Below are positions 10,249 to 23,226 of a stretch of 64,000 bases of DNA, piece after piece. Position 1 is the stretch's first letter; every line of letters starts with the position of its first letter. The translations under genes were made by a program, and so were the position numbers. Source of the stretch: Stemphylium vesicarium (Eukaryota > Ascomycota > Dothideomycetes > Pleosporales > Pleosporaceae); NCBI GenBank assembly GCA_004380135.1, contig QXCR01000056.1, positions 108,451 through 172,450 on the forward strand, written 5' to 3'. Under the pieces are notes generated by a model, which saw only the letters and a list, made by a program, of their open reading frames with translations, ran no database searches and was not told the origin of the DNA.

Positions 10249-13200
10249 ATGGCGACGGCGCTCCAGAAGCAGCTCGCGACCATCGCGGCCACGAGCACCC
10301 ACCAGCTCGACCTGCGCGCCCAGAAATCAGCACACGGAAAGTCGTTACTCTTCGACTCTAAGATCGCCGCATTGCAGTCGTTTGAAAATGTTTATTTAAT
10401 ATGTTACGAGGGCTACCGGGACCTTTGCGCGCTGGACTCGAGGTTTCTGCGCTTTTCCAAGAACCTGTTCAGCGAACAGAGCAAGGCCGAAGACCGCGCG
10501 CAGATGACCAAGGATGAGAATTCGAAGCTTAATACTGTGCTGGAAGCGTTCATCACGCTGGTCGGACCACGGTTGCTGCTCAAGCCAGCAGAGAAGGCGC
10601 TCGAATGGCTTGTGAGGAGATTCCGGTATGTTGAAGAGCATAATATAGCTCGTACAAGTTTGCACCGGACAGATGGCTAACAGCGACCAGCATCCATGAA
10701 TACAATACCGAATGCCTCGTTTTCACATACCTACCCTACCACAACACTCCCCAATTCCTCGCCCTACTGTCCATTCTCCCCCCGCAACCATCGCACGCCA
10801 TTCGATTCTTGTTCCCGTACATCCAGGCACCGACCAACGTACCCCAGCGAACTATCGCGTACACAGCCATCAACACCCCGCAGTTTTTCAAGGCCTACCA
10901 ATCGTACGTTGCCAAAGTAGTAGCATCAGGCCATCAGGCTTCCCACATGCTGTCTTTCTGGTCTGGAATCACCGTCGAGGCAATTTACGGAATTCTGAGC
11001 AACTCCAGCTCTGGACGCAAGGATCTTCAAGACCAAGGCACCGAGAAGTTAGTGCTCGAAGTGCTTCCTGTGCTCAACAGCTGCATGCACGCCAAGAACG
11101 GAGCTGACACTGTGCTGGCTTGCTATGCCATCGTCATCATGCTTGTCAACCAGGCGAAAGTGGGCGACAAGGTCCTGGATGGTCTGATGGAGGCTGCCAT
11201 CGCTGCCCACGATGAAGCATCGCTGCAATCCTGCTTGGGCTGCCTGGCCATCACCGCAAACGAGCGCTCCAAAGCGCAAATCCCAGCCAAGGTCTCCAGG
11301 AAGCTCCTCAGGATACCCCAGCTTGTGCAAAGGCTGAAGCCTGTGTCCGAGCAGTGTCAGGTCGAGCGACTTGCGCTGGGCTGCGCTCTCGGCGCCCTTG
11401 GCACAAGCTCAGGCGGAAACCACGACATATTCCACGAGCTGATCGCATCCGGTCTGCTGAGCACATCGCGCATTCAAATAATCATGTCAGTGCTTACTCA
11501 GATCCTGCGCGACAGTACGCCGGGTTCAGAGTCGCATAGAGACGTGCTCGAAGTAGTGACAAAGATAGTCGAGTCGAAAGAGCTGTCGACCTTGTTGCAA
11601 AACGCCGCGAAGCAAAGCAATGTCGACCTGGAATCCCTGGGTCTCACCGTTGCACAGACGTTTGAGATTGAGGGGATTCAAGAAGCAGACTCTGACGAAG
11701 AGATGGTTGACGTTGACGACGAGGCCGCCGAGAAGCCCGCCGTACAATGCCCCGATATCACCGTCACCAGCTTCCTCGACGTAACAGCAGACACCCAGTT
11801 CTCTCAAATTGCTGATGTGTTCGAACTAGCTGTTTCGACCAAACAGACTAAGAAATTCCTCGCTTCCGAGGCTCTGCACCAAGAAGGCGCGCTTCAGCAA
11901 ACACCTTACCTGTCTTTCCTCGCCCGTGTTTGGACCAGCGCCCGTCCCGTTGCAGCCCGTGTTGCAGCTCTTCGCGCCACCGCATCCTCTTTTGAGAAAA
12001 TTGAAGCTGCACATATCTTGCAGAACATACTCCCCTACTTTGTTCAGGCACTCGCCGACCCGTCTCCGCTCATACGGCGCGCGGCAGCTGCATGCATCGG
12101 GCTTCTAGCGCGAAAGGCCTCTGCAAGGTCAAAAGCTCAGTCTTGGGGCAAGTCCGATCTGTACGGCAAAGCTTCGAAGAACATTTCAGAACTCAAGCCC
12201 GAAGATGTGCTTGTCTTTGCAACCTCGATGCTGCAGCCAATGCTTGAGGAATGCGTCATGGACGCACGATTCGTTGTTCCTGCTCTTAGAGATGTTCTTG
12301 AAGGAACGCAATTGAAGAACCACCCCAAGCAGTCATTCAAGATGCAGACACGGACCGCCATTCTTAGCTTCTTTGTGAGCCATGCGGCCCTTACACCTTC
12401 CCTGAGAGTCCGATTAGGTCTGCTGCTCATGTGCAACATCCGCGGAAAGGTATCGGATACTGTTCGCACCAACTTTGTTCTCCCATTGTTGAACGAGTGG
12501 GCGGCTCTTCCAATCGACAGCGTGACGACCAAGTGCGAAAGCCAAGGCTTTTCCGTGGAAGAAGTTGAGCGTTCTCATCTCGCTGCGACAATGCCGAGAG
12601 AAGTAAAGAGTGCACAACTGCTACAGGACATCATTTCCGGGACATTCAACAAAGAGCGTGAGGCATTGGCAATGACTGCTTTCGAGCGTATCAATACCTC
12701 CTGGTCATCTTTCCGATCTGAGTCGCGTCACTCACTGGCCCAGTGCATGCTCGGCTTAGCTCTGACTGAGAGCGACAGTTCTTTCGACAGGATCTGCAGG
12801 GAACAATCTATGGAGATCCTGCGCAACGCCACTCTTGATTCTGCGATCCTTGTATCCTTCCTGGATAGTGTTCCCTCGCCGACTTCCATGCCGAATGGAC
12901 CTCCAGCAGCGAAGAGGAGACGGACTAGCCGAAGCGAGATGGCCCGAGTGGAACTCTCTTCGCAAGATGACGTCCAACGCCTTCTCCGGAAACTCACACT
13001 GGTACTTGAGCTAGTCGAAGGGTCGAATCCCGGACAGCACCCGACGCTATTCAAGAACCTCTTCGGCATCTTCGCAGAGTTGCAACCGCTTAAGCAGCAA
13101 TCCGAATCCGAGCTGGTTTACCTGCAGAGCATCATCCTGGGTTCTTTGAGCCCGATTGTCAACACTCTGAAGGAACAGTCAGATACCGCTGATTGTCAGT

Positions 13201-15668
13201 CAGCAGTGCGGGCTGACCTCTTGATTGACTGCATTCGACACTCCAGCAGCCCGCAAGTACAGAACAGTGCGCTGCTGTTGATCTCCAACCTTGCCTCCTG
13301 GGTTCCGGACCTCATCCTGCACAACCTTATGCCCATCTTCACCTTCATCGGCTCTACTCTATTGCGCCAGAATGACGACTACTCGGCTCAGGTTGTTGAC
13401 AAGACGATTTCTCGCGTTGTACCTCAGCTGGCGGCCTCTCTTCGCTCAAAGCATAGAGACTTCATCGCTGGTGTATCCGATTTGTTGCTGAGCTTTACCG
13501 CCGCTTTCGAGCACATTCCTTTGCACAGGAGGATGAAATTGTTCGCGGAGCTGGCTCGCACGCTGGGGCCAGAAGACTCACTCCCCGCTATTGTTGCACT
13601 GCTCGCTGATCGGTATCACAGTAAGGAGCAGCGAAGGTTCTGCGCCGACCTGTTGCTTCATTTCGATCCCATCAACACTCTTGTCACGTTCAAGGGCTAC
13701 CTTGACCTGCTCACCGATGCCACCGGACCAAAGCCACAGGTGTCGGAAACGTTATTCGGACTCAAGGAAAAGACAAAGGAGAACAAGTTCGATGCGGCCA
13801 TCCAGAGCATGTTGTCTTGTTTGACCGATCTTGCTCTTGACGAAAAGATCAAGGCTCATGTTACAAGAGCCTACCGAAAGAAGGACGACCCTGAAAGACC
13901 ACGACAGGTGTTCGCAAAGATTGTAGAGACTACAATACAATTGTCCAAGAAGTTGGAGTCAAACCCAAAGACATACGCTGCCTGCAGTCGGGTTCTCGCC
14001 AGCTGTCTGGACCTTTTGCCAACGACCGACCTCATCAAATCTGCCGAGTTGCTGCTCTCCAGCGCAGACTCTCATGTGCAGGTTGCGGCCGTAAAGGCGG
14101 TCGAGCTGCGAGCTGGTACTGCCAAGCAGAACGATCGCAAGTCTGTGGAAGCGCTTATCTCCTTCCTCCCTAGTGTCCAGACCCTTCTACAGCAGTCTCA
14201 GGGCATGGATGCGAAGATGGTTTCCGTCAGTTGCATTGACCGCATTATCGAGCGCTTCGGCAAGAAGGACGTGTCAGCAGTGTCATCGGTGGCACAGACT
14301 ATCGCAGGACCACAGTCATTGTCAAATGGCGATGACAGGATCCGCATTCTGTCTTTGCTCTGTCTGACATCTGTAATCGATGTTCTCGAGGATGAAGCAA
14401 TTTCGCTACTGCCTACCATCATCCCAACTGCCTTCGAGTACTTATCGCATGCTATCGAAGAGGAGAAGGCCGGTCTCCACAATGCTGTCTTCACTCTACT
14501 CGCAAATATCGTTGAGCGTCTAGAATACATGTTCTCCCGAGAGTATCTGGACACTGCTCTGCGACTGTCTCAACGTTCCGCTACTGCTGACCTCGACGCC
14601 TCCTGCGATGAAAGCCGCAGCAGCTTCTACCAGAGCGTATCGGAGCATCTTGGCGCAACGGAGGTCTTTGCTTCGATCAAGTCCACATGGTCACACGCTG
14701 CTTCTCAAGGATTTGATGCGTCTCTTGAGCACCTCGAGCTGTTGCAGTCCGCTGTCAACTCTCAGACCAAGGCCAAGCTTGTCAAGGCAAGCCCGCCATT
14801 GTTCAGCGTACTACTGCAAACATTCCGCTTGCGCGAAACATTCCAATCGGAGGCACAAGAAGAGGTTGACGAGGAAGAGATCGAGCAGCTTGAGGGCACA
14901 CTCATTGAGTCAGTCATTGCCATGGTTCTCAAGCTTAGCGACGCTACGTTCCGACCTTTCTTTGTTCAGCTTGTCGACCAGGAAGGTCCGTCGTCCGCTA
15001 AGCCAGAGCGTGCCATCACCTTCTACAAGTTCCTCGCGGCCTTCTTTGATAAGTTTAAGGTATGTTCCATCTTCACCTGCACTGATTCCCATGCGCTAAC
15101 ACAATTTCAGTCTCTCGTAACGAGCTATTCAAGCTATATCATCGAGCACTCAGCAAAGATGCTTACCGAGCTCGCCAAGGACGACACGGAGGTCTCTACC
15201 CGTAGCGCTGTTCTTTCGGCCTTGCAAAAGTCTTTCCAGCATGATCAAGACGGTTTCTGGCAAGCGCCTTCTCACTTCGGCACCATCATGCCGCCCCTCC
15301 TCTCCCTTCTCAGCCTGCCCTCAGCATCGACTTCTACCCCTGAGAACAACACCAACAACGTCATTCCTACCATCACCGAACTCGCGGCCGCTTCATCTTC
15401 CAGCATGGAGAACCACCGCGAGATGAACAGCATTCTCCTCAAGAATATGAGGAGTGAGGATAGACACACCAGGTTGGCCACCGTGCTTTGCGAGCAGAGC
15501 TTGACGCGCCGACTGGGAGAAGAGTGGCTGGGTCTGTTACCTGAAATGCTGCCATTTATCAGTGAGCTCATGGAGGATGATGATGAGATGGTGGAGAGGG
15601 AGTGCCAGAGGTGGAAGAACGGTATGGAGGAGATTTTGGGTGAGAGTTTGGAGGGTATGTTGCAGTAG
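10249..15668 (+). CDS. UTP10: U3 snoRNP / small-subunit processome HEAT-repeat protein Utp10
   Basis: Large scaffold of the t-UTP subcomplex that joins rDNA transcription to 18S pre-rRNA processing in the nucleolus. Three exons, 10249-10625, 10691-15059 and 15111-15668, give 1767 residues. Intron 1 (65 bases) has donor GTATGT and branch GCTAACA; its phase joins the conserved RRFR/IHEYNT junction. Intron 2 is 51 bases, GT-AG with branch GCTAAC, and has no stop, so it can be read through. The protein is almost wholly alpha-helical HEAT-type sequence with an acidic patch near residue 485 and a C-terminal BP28-like region. The length is usual for fungal Utp10. Start: first ATG, matching the family beginning MATALQKQL. 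Confidence 0.93.
15060..15110 (+). other. Stop-free 51-base intron in UTP10
   Basis: GTATGT donor, CTAAC near the 3' end and CAG acceptor. The length is a multiple of three with no stop, so retention would insert 17 residues. Removal joins FDKFK to SLVTSY. Confidence 0.75.
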
Positions 15669-17494
15669 TTCTCGCATCGCATTTCTGTCTCTTGTGTAGA
15701 AGAGGCCTAGTTAGTTTGGCAATGCAATATGTGCGAGTTAAGTCTGTCTATGCTTGAACTGTGGATACATTCTTGATTGTGTGACCTTGCTGCCTGAACT
15801 CCCACAAATTGAATGTTGTTTTTTCCTATCTTTTCGGGAGTCTAGGAAATGACAACTGGGGTTTTGAGGTGATAGGGCAAGATCGCAGTAGCGCGAACGC
15901 GAGGTACATGAACCGCGGAAAGTGGGGTCGGGACTCTAACGTCACGCCTTGGCGGTAAACTTCGGTTCTTCCCCTGGAGGCCGCCTTCGTGTTGCTTCAC
16001 CTCCATCGTCACCAACAAGCCCTTTTCCTGGTACAGCGGACGTAAAATCGGACTCTTCTGCCTCGGGATACGACACGATGAATTTATATTATCTCTCAAG
16101 TTTCGAATCTTTGACCAGCTGCCGCAGCCATTCGCCGATAATGACAACTTGCTAAGTCTGGACTGCTATGCAAACCTGTTCGACGATATCCCCGCCAGCC
16201 CTGCTGTGGCAACACAACCTAGCACCGTTGAGGATCCGTCGATGTGGTGCTTCACTGAGTCTTTGTCCGACTTGGCCGATCCCGAACCGATGAGGCCGAG
16301 CTTCAAGGAAGACCTGGACAGCGGGTGGGGGTTACAGTCCCCTTCATCCGCTGTAGAGAACCTCAAACCCGATCATAGAAGAGAGACATCTTTCCTATGC
16401 AAGACATCAGCCATTTTAAGACAAGATTGTTGGAATTGTAGGCAGAACCCAAGTTGCGTCTTCTTCAAGCCAGCAGCAAGCCCCAACACTTAACGAAAAC
16501 ACCCAATTTCCCGGACGAGTAACACGCTTGGCTCCGACTGCTCTCATCACCACCAATTTATTACGCCTCCATTCCCGGCGCGTAGACTAGTCCCGTCGAT
16601 TCATCAGACACTTGCTAGCTAGTGCTGATATAGGCTCCATGGGCCATGCGGAGGTACTAACTCGCGGCAACTTGCATGAACAAGGCTCTGGGTTAGGGTA
16701 ATATCTATGAGAAAACTAGGGCCAATGCCTGGAAGAAGCACAGTCCCGAATACCATGAGGATGCAGCCCGAGAGCATACAAGGTCGTGAAGGCGGCCGAA
16801 GCAAAAGAGCAGATGAAGAGCTTGCACAAACGCGAGCTCAGTAAAAGACCTTGTGACAACATTCCGCTGAGGTATGCATGTTGCAATCCGAGACGCCGAG
16901 GACATTTTAGTGGCAGCTCTCATGGTATGACGGGTAACCGCTATCCATGTGCCTGATTTGTCCGGGGCGACGCGGCCTGCAGCATCCGCGTAAGAAACCA
17001 AGTTGTTGTAGAAGAGTAGAGTTGAAGAAGAAGAATGGAAGAGCGGGTTAACTGGCCCTTTATATGTGGTGGGGCCAATGCACTAGGGAGTCTTGGGTGC
17101 CTGTGAATCGCTTCTGCTCGCCAAGGCAGACGCGGTACGCAGTGAAGAGTGAAGTGAAGGCCGCAAATCGCGCCAGGCTTGCCATAGAAGCCACAGAACC
17201 ACAATTCACGAGACAAAGATAAAGCGTTTATTGGCTCAATCTGCGGGTACTAACATTCTGCCTAGATTTTTAGATCTAGGTAGGCCCATCAGTCATGCTT
17301 TATCAGGTGGTGAAAGTGAATTCGAGCTTGGCTAGATTCACGTGACCTACGAACAAACGGCCGCACTGAGAACGCGTAGGTTCTCATGTCATAATAGAAC
17401 AACCCACCGCCAACGACATTTTGACTCCAGCACCACTTTGCTTCCGCCTCAACTGACAAAGTCCTCGCAAACTATCGAGGGAATCAGGACCAAC
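15669..17494. other. Gene-poor 1.8 kb intergenic region
   Basis: No complete gene is supported. An ATG-less open frame runs from 15912 to 16493 on the plus strand and is discussed as a finding. A small hairpin lies near the right end. Confidence 0.45.
17262..17281. repeat. Small inverted repeat CCTAGAT/ATCTAGG
   Basis: A 7-base perfect stem with a 6-base loop (17262-17268 and 17275-17281). It may be a chance hairpin or the edge of a decayed element; no flanking target duplication was found. Confidence 0.4.
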
Positions 17495-20047
17495 ATGGAG
17501 AGAGACGCCCAAGATAGCAAGCGCAAGCGGCTCGCAACCGGATCGAAGTGTCCGCAGTCTCTGAATCTCAAACGCAAAAGGCATAGGTTTACAAGGCTCC
17601 CAACAGATATCGCTGGACGGTGTTTCTGGAGTTTGCCAGTGGAGCTGAAGAATCTCATTTGCGCCCACGTAAGATGAACCCCCACTTGAGTTTGACGGCA
17701 AATTGCTGATACTGTGTAGCTGTCAAAGAATGACTTGATGGTACGCCTTCAAATCGCTTCAAGTCTCCTGCAGGACATCGGTCCTCCTACCGGCAAAGGA
17801 GATGCTACCGACAACTTTCTCCACGTACTTTACAAGGTCATGATATTCCGTCTACGCTTATGTATGCTTGACAAGCTGAAAGGCTTGATAAATCAGCCAA
17901 CACTGTACAATCTTGGTTTAATCCAGAAGGTACTGTTCGACGTCGCTGAGGGTTCCGAAGAGCGTGGCTTGTTCCCTCTGCTAAAATAATTCCGGTTGAA
18001 GGCTCCAGTGATCCGCGTTGTGTCATTCACTGGATCATCAAAAGTCAGCTAAGAAGCTTTGGCTATTCTGCAGAGGTTCTACCAGCACAACATTCCTTCT
18101 CTCGAGGTTATCGTCATTCCTGCATACTGGGATGGTGATCCTAGTACCATCACCGCATTTCCCTACACTTCAAGGCTCAACTACATGGACAACACGTGGA
18201 ATGTGTTTAATCCAAGGACCTCAGAACAGCTTGAGGATATCCAGCAGCATAATCGCATCGCAGCATTTTCTGATCATCCCCTCGGCCATCCATGCTACCA
18301 ACCACATATCTTGGAGCAGACAGATTTCTATCAGCTGCACATCTCATTGAAGCGACCTTACAAGGCAAATACGCTGGGTTTCAACTCTCAGCGTCCAGAT
18401 GTCCTCGTGCGTTCCGGAGCTTCAGCAGGTCTTTGTCGCGACATGATCGCTGAACGTACCGGATATCGAGTTCATAGCTTTTCTGCCACTGCCATTCCCA
18501 TCGAGGACGCCGAAAGGCTTAAGATGGGGACGCTAATTGAAAGTTTGGGTTGGGAGAAGCCTGTATCTCCTGAACAAGTACGATTGATGTTCATGGACCT
18601 CACTGAGTACGGCAAAAGAATGATGCACATCGACGAAAAAAAGCGATCTAACACCATCGCGATGAGCATTGTCAAGTTACTAAAGCTGCACGAGTGTGAT
18701 GGCCTTGTTGAGTTTACAACTGCCCTTCGCAAAGGGCCAATGAGTATTGAGACGCTGCTCTTTTCCATGACTGAACGGCTCATAACACGGGAGGAAGAAG
18801 AAGCTTTGATCAATCTTGTTCGTTCTTGTTCCTACTCGCGCGTGCTATCATTGATCTACATACATCCGTTTGTAGAGCAGCCGGTTCAAAATGCTTAGTT
18901 CACTTTACTCCCGGACTATCCAGAAGATGACCGCTACACTTATGCACACGATGTTCACTCTTCCGAGCCTCATCAAATACCCCCACAGGACGTTCAGCAA
19001 TTGGCTCATGGGTATCTTGATTCATTCAACGCCTATGATGGATATGTGCGCTTTCCTTTTGAGCGCCTTTTCGGTCCTCTGAGTGAGAATCTGCGGAGCC
19101 TCGCGCTGATTCAAGATCTCAACTGGAAGATCAGGTCCCACGAGCTAGCTTACATTGGCCTTACGAGAAAATATACACAAAATATAGGTATTAAAACCAA
19201 AGATGATAAGAGCCTAAGCTAACAAAGCCCTCTGCTAGTCTCTAAGAGGTTGTTAGAAAAGTAATAATACGTATTCTTAACGGAGCTTAGATAGATGCTA
19301 AGCCTCGCGGCTGAACAGCTAATTAATTATTCTAGCGGGGTAGCTCTCCTCGAATACTGTAGTACAGGCAACAACAATAACCCACTATCGCCAGCGGGCC
19401 CGCGATACAACAACCATGGCTTGTCGGTTTACATTGGCCAGGCTTGTCCTTACCTGGAGAATGTTGCGATACCTTTCGAAGAGGTTGTGGAATACATATT
19501 GGGTGTCTATGTTGATTACTCTTCTGCGGAGAAATTTAAAAAGCTTGCTTTAAGTCTAAGATCAGACATGGTGTTGTAAGTTACGAGAACCGAGCTAATC
19601 GTGAACAGAAGATTCTGACTAAGTCGTATCCAAATCTCAAATGCATCCAGCTTGTTGCAAACGCAAGCCACCAGTACTCCGGGAGAGTGCCTATCACCGG
19701 TTTTCTTATAGTGTATAATGTTCCATCTCACGGCAGGCCGAAGCCACCAGTACAGCTGCGATGAATGCAGCTTTCAACTTGAGCGCGCCGCACATGAGAT
19801 AATCCAGCTTTTCTCGACATCCGGATTGCGTATTCGGTTTTTTACAGCAGCTTCAAGGAACAATGAATGGCCGTACCAGGACGGTGCAGAGACCCGCCAT
19901 CTTCGAGTTCGTTCAGATGCAAGTCGTTCTGAGACCATTAGTGAGAAGGCACTACAGCGCGAGATGGAAATGTATGGGGATCTGAGTCGCTGTTATTTCG
20001 GCACTGTTGTCGAGCAGAAGACAGTATTTGTTTCCAGTTACAGGTAG
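17495..20047 (+). pseudogene. Decayed F-box-type gene, one long frame broken by stops
   Basis: The ATG at 17495 starts a basic leader followed by an F-box-like core. After removal of a 51-base GT-AG intron (17669-17719) the core reads LPVELKNLICAHLSKNDLM, the LPxELxxxIxxxLsxxDL pattern. From 17720 on, one and the same plus-strand frame stays protein-like to about 20047, but it is cut by TAA at 17987, TAA at 18050, TAG at 18896 and TAA at 19220, several stops in an AT-rich patch at about 19220-19290, and a change of frame near 19575-19720. The longest intact piece is 18059-18895. Text on both sides of each stop keeps its sense, so it reads as one gene of some 800 residues that has recently lost function. 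The target or partner is unknown. Alternative: several small genes with unusual introns. Confidence 0.6.
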
Positions 20048-21184
20048 GATTATATTGAAGAAGCAGAGGCTTAGAGCAAGCTTGTAGACGCCTGGCTTAG
20101 CATGTGGTGCCTCTAACGCATGTGCTGTTCGCAGCCTCGACAGGTAGCATGCGCTCATTCAATGACGAATCAATCTCAAAAGCAACCCGATTAGCGTGCC
20201 GTGGCGTCTACAAAAGATGAGTACTATTGACAATTCCACCGTTTGTAGTCCACTGGTCCCGCAGACTCAGGAGTGGCAAAGAGTACATGTCGGACATTCG
20301 AATGAGGAAACAACACCCTACTAGCGCAGCACAAGCTCGCAGCGCCCCAATTGGCCACTCGCTCTTATCCGAAACCCATCTACCTTCCTATCTCGACGTC
20401 AATCTACGAGCGACCGACCTTCATATCGGGTCCTTGGCGCATATTCTTCCCACTGCCTCCGCCCAATTGTTCCCCGCACGCTCAAATTCCTCCGGACAGT
20501 AATTTCCGACTATCTGTGCCCACCCCACTGCCAAGCCCGCGCCACTATCTACGCGGCCCGCCAAGATAAAGCCTAGTGCACAGAAGCACTGCTACTTCCA
20601 AGCTTGCCACGGGCGCAAGATAGCACTGGACGGCGTTGAGGACGGAAAGAGCAAAGTTCTGCCTGTGCTAGTGATTGATAAGCGTTGCTGCGAGGTGGGT
20701 TGGGGTGGGCTTGGTATTGGCAGCAGCAGCAGCAGTAGCAGCATTCCGACTCTCCTCCTACTATTGCTTCTATCTCAGTCCAGGGCTAGTTCCAATACAA
20801 TCATGCAGATTATATCGTTCCGAACAATTGTTACTTGCAGTAGTAATGGTAGTAGGACCTGACTAGTTACATATCGGGCCGAAATGACCGACCAAGAAGC
20901 GGAGAGAAAAACGGACGATTGAAAACCTGGATACTGGGATATTGCCGATATGCAAATGGCGATGCTGGTGTGACGACGATGGGCGGGAGAACGTCCCAAT
21001 GACCATTCTACCTTCCTATTCAGTTCGCTAGGCGACACATACAGCCCAGGATGAGGTGTTCCGTCTGTGCGACTATGTATAACAGGGCTGCTGTCGCGGC
21101 GGGGATGAATGCGTTCGATACCTGCAATTCCCTCGTTACCACTTTCGTTTGAACTACTGGGACTAATCTTCTCTCGCTGTCAAT
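20048..21184. other. Intergenic, 1.1 kb, with a short CAG run
   Basis: No gene is supported. A (CAG)5 tract with a following TAG-CAG lies at 20721-20741. The right part should hold the promoter of the aminopeptidase gene. Confidence 0.5.
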
Positions 21185-22881
21185 ATGAGGTCTGCGATTC
21201 TTGTTGCGTTGGCGGCTGCTGCTACGGCGAACCCTACGCTGAGGAAGAGGCAGTATTATCCCACCAAGCCCCTGGTCACCCCTGTATGTTGTCGCTGCCT
21301 ACATGTTCTATCTTCTGAACAGTACTAACAGAAAACCAGGATTTGTTGAAGTCCGATATCAAGATTGACAATCTGTTGGCAGGCGCGCAGACTCTCGAAG
21401 ACTTTGCGTACTCGTATCCCAACGGTACACGCATCATCGGCAGCCCAGGCCACAATGATACTATCTACTGGCTCAAAGACGAGCTCGAGGCTACGGGCTA
21501 CTACGACGTCGCGCTTCAGACTTTCTCCGTCGTTGTGATGGCCAGTGGTTCAATCAACGCTTTTACCGTCGACGGCGCGAACGTGACTGCCGGACTTTTG
21601 GAGTACTCTGCTTCTGGAGCCGCCACTGCTCCTCTCGTCCCTGTCGCCAACTTGGGTTGTGACCCTGTAAGCAAAAGCACCCTCGAAAAACATCGAAGCG
21701 CATGCTAACGTTCAACAGGCAGACTACCCCGCCGAGGTCGCAGGAGCCATTGCTTTAATCTCCCGCGGAACATGCGAGTTCGGTCTCAAATCTGCCTTGG
21801 CTGGTAGTGCAGGTGCTGCAGCGGCGGTTCTGTACAACAACGCCCCCGGCGCACTCAGCGGCACGTTGGGTGAGCCCGGCCGCCCAGAAGGCGACTACGT
21901 CGCCACAGTGGCAATCAGTCAGGAACTGGGTACCAGCTACGTCGCCGCCATTGCCGGCGGCGCCACCATCATCGCTACCGTTGATGTAACAACTGACATC
22001 CAAAACACGTCGACTTCTAACGTGATTGCTACAACCAAGAGCGGTGACCACAACAACAAGCTCGCTCTTGGCGCTCACACTGACTCCGTTGCCGCGGGTC
22101 CTGGTATCAATGACGATGGCAGCGGCACAGTCGGTATCTTGGAGGTAGCAAAGTCACTCACCAAATACGAGATCAACAACGCCGTTGTATTCGGCTTCTG
22201 GGCTGCCGAAGAGGAAGGCCTTCTCGGCTCCACATACTACGTTGAGAACTTGCCTGCGAACGAGTCCGCGTTGATTCGCGCGTACTTGAACTTTGATATG
22301 GTGAGTAGAAGTCCCCCACTGCAGGCCCATGAAACAAGACTGGATAGCTAACGCAAAAACAACAGATCGCATCACCAAATTACATCAATGCAATCTACGA
22401 TGGCGACGGCAGCGCATTCAACCTCTCCGGCCCCGCAGGAAGCGCTCAAATCGAAGCGCTCTTCGAAGATTACTTCGCTGCCGCAGGCGCAAACGCCACC
22501 GCCACAGCTTTCGATGGCCGCTCAGACTATGGTCCCTTCCTCGACGTAGGCATTCCCTCCGGCGGTCTCTTCACTGGAGCCGAGGAGCTCAAGACCGAGG
22601 AGGAGGCACTCATGTTTGGTGGCGAGGCCGGTGTTGCGCTTGATGTTTGCTATCACTCTGCGTGCGACAACATGACAAACTTGAACACTGAGGCGTTTGA
22701 GCTGCATGCTAAGGCTATTGCTGAGTCCGTGGCGACGTATGCGGCGAGCTGGGAGGGCTTCCCTGCTAGGAACACCACTACGGCGCTGGCGAGGAGGAGT
22801 GCGAGTGTCAAGCCGCATGTGCGCAGGTCGAATGAGGCGAAGCATTACAGGAAGCCTGAGCCCGTCCTGCTGAGGAAGTAG
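21185..22881 (+). CDS. Secreted M28 family zinc aminopeptidase with PA domain
   Basis: Extracellular leucine-aminopeptidase-like enzyme that trims N-terminal residues from peptides. Four exons: 21185-21283, 21340-21666, 21719-22300 and 22366-22881, with GT-AG introns and matching phases, 507 residues. An N-terminal signal peptide (Ala-rich, to about residue 16) is followed by a Lys-Arg pair that may be a propeptide cut. A protease-associated domain spans about residues 105-230. The M28 metal ligands are visible: H262 in GAHTDS, D274/D275 in NDDGSG, E306-E307 in WAAEEEG, D335 in NFDM, and the late His in CYHSACD. Several Asn-x-Ser/Thr sites fit secretion. The C-terminal 40 residues are basic and low in complexity, beyond the catalytic fold. 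Confidence 0.9.
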
Positions 22882-23226
22882 GCGTGGCGAATTGTACCTT
22901 TTCGCTGGTGTAAGGAGATGATTCAATTTCAAAAGTTTTTTGTAATGCCCAGTACGGCTTGATGTAATAAGAAATGCCAATAATGTACTATGCGCGCTTT
23001 TGCAGTTCTCAGCCCGTACGAATGTGTATGTATATACGACGAGAGCAAAAAGAAATGGCAAATGGTATCATGAAACGGACAGCAAGCAGTAAAAAACTCC
23101 ATTGTGTCGCTTAAGACCATTACCCGAAACCAGCAAAAAGACAAGAACACCCATAATCCATCAACATATCATACATGTGAACGTGAACACATCAGGTGCA
23201 TCCAAGGCGAATGAGGAAGCGGATAT
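22882..23226. other. Convergent 3' intergenic region
   Basis: 345 bases between the ends of the aminopeptidase and the Zn2Cys6 gene. Nothing further was seen. Confidence 0.5.

Noticed and set aside
20227..20569. Short plus-strand frames after the decayed F-box-type gene
   Set aside because: Pro/Ser-rich, no conserved blocks, overlapping in two frames; treated as intergenic.
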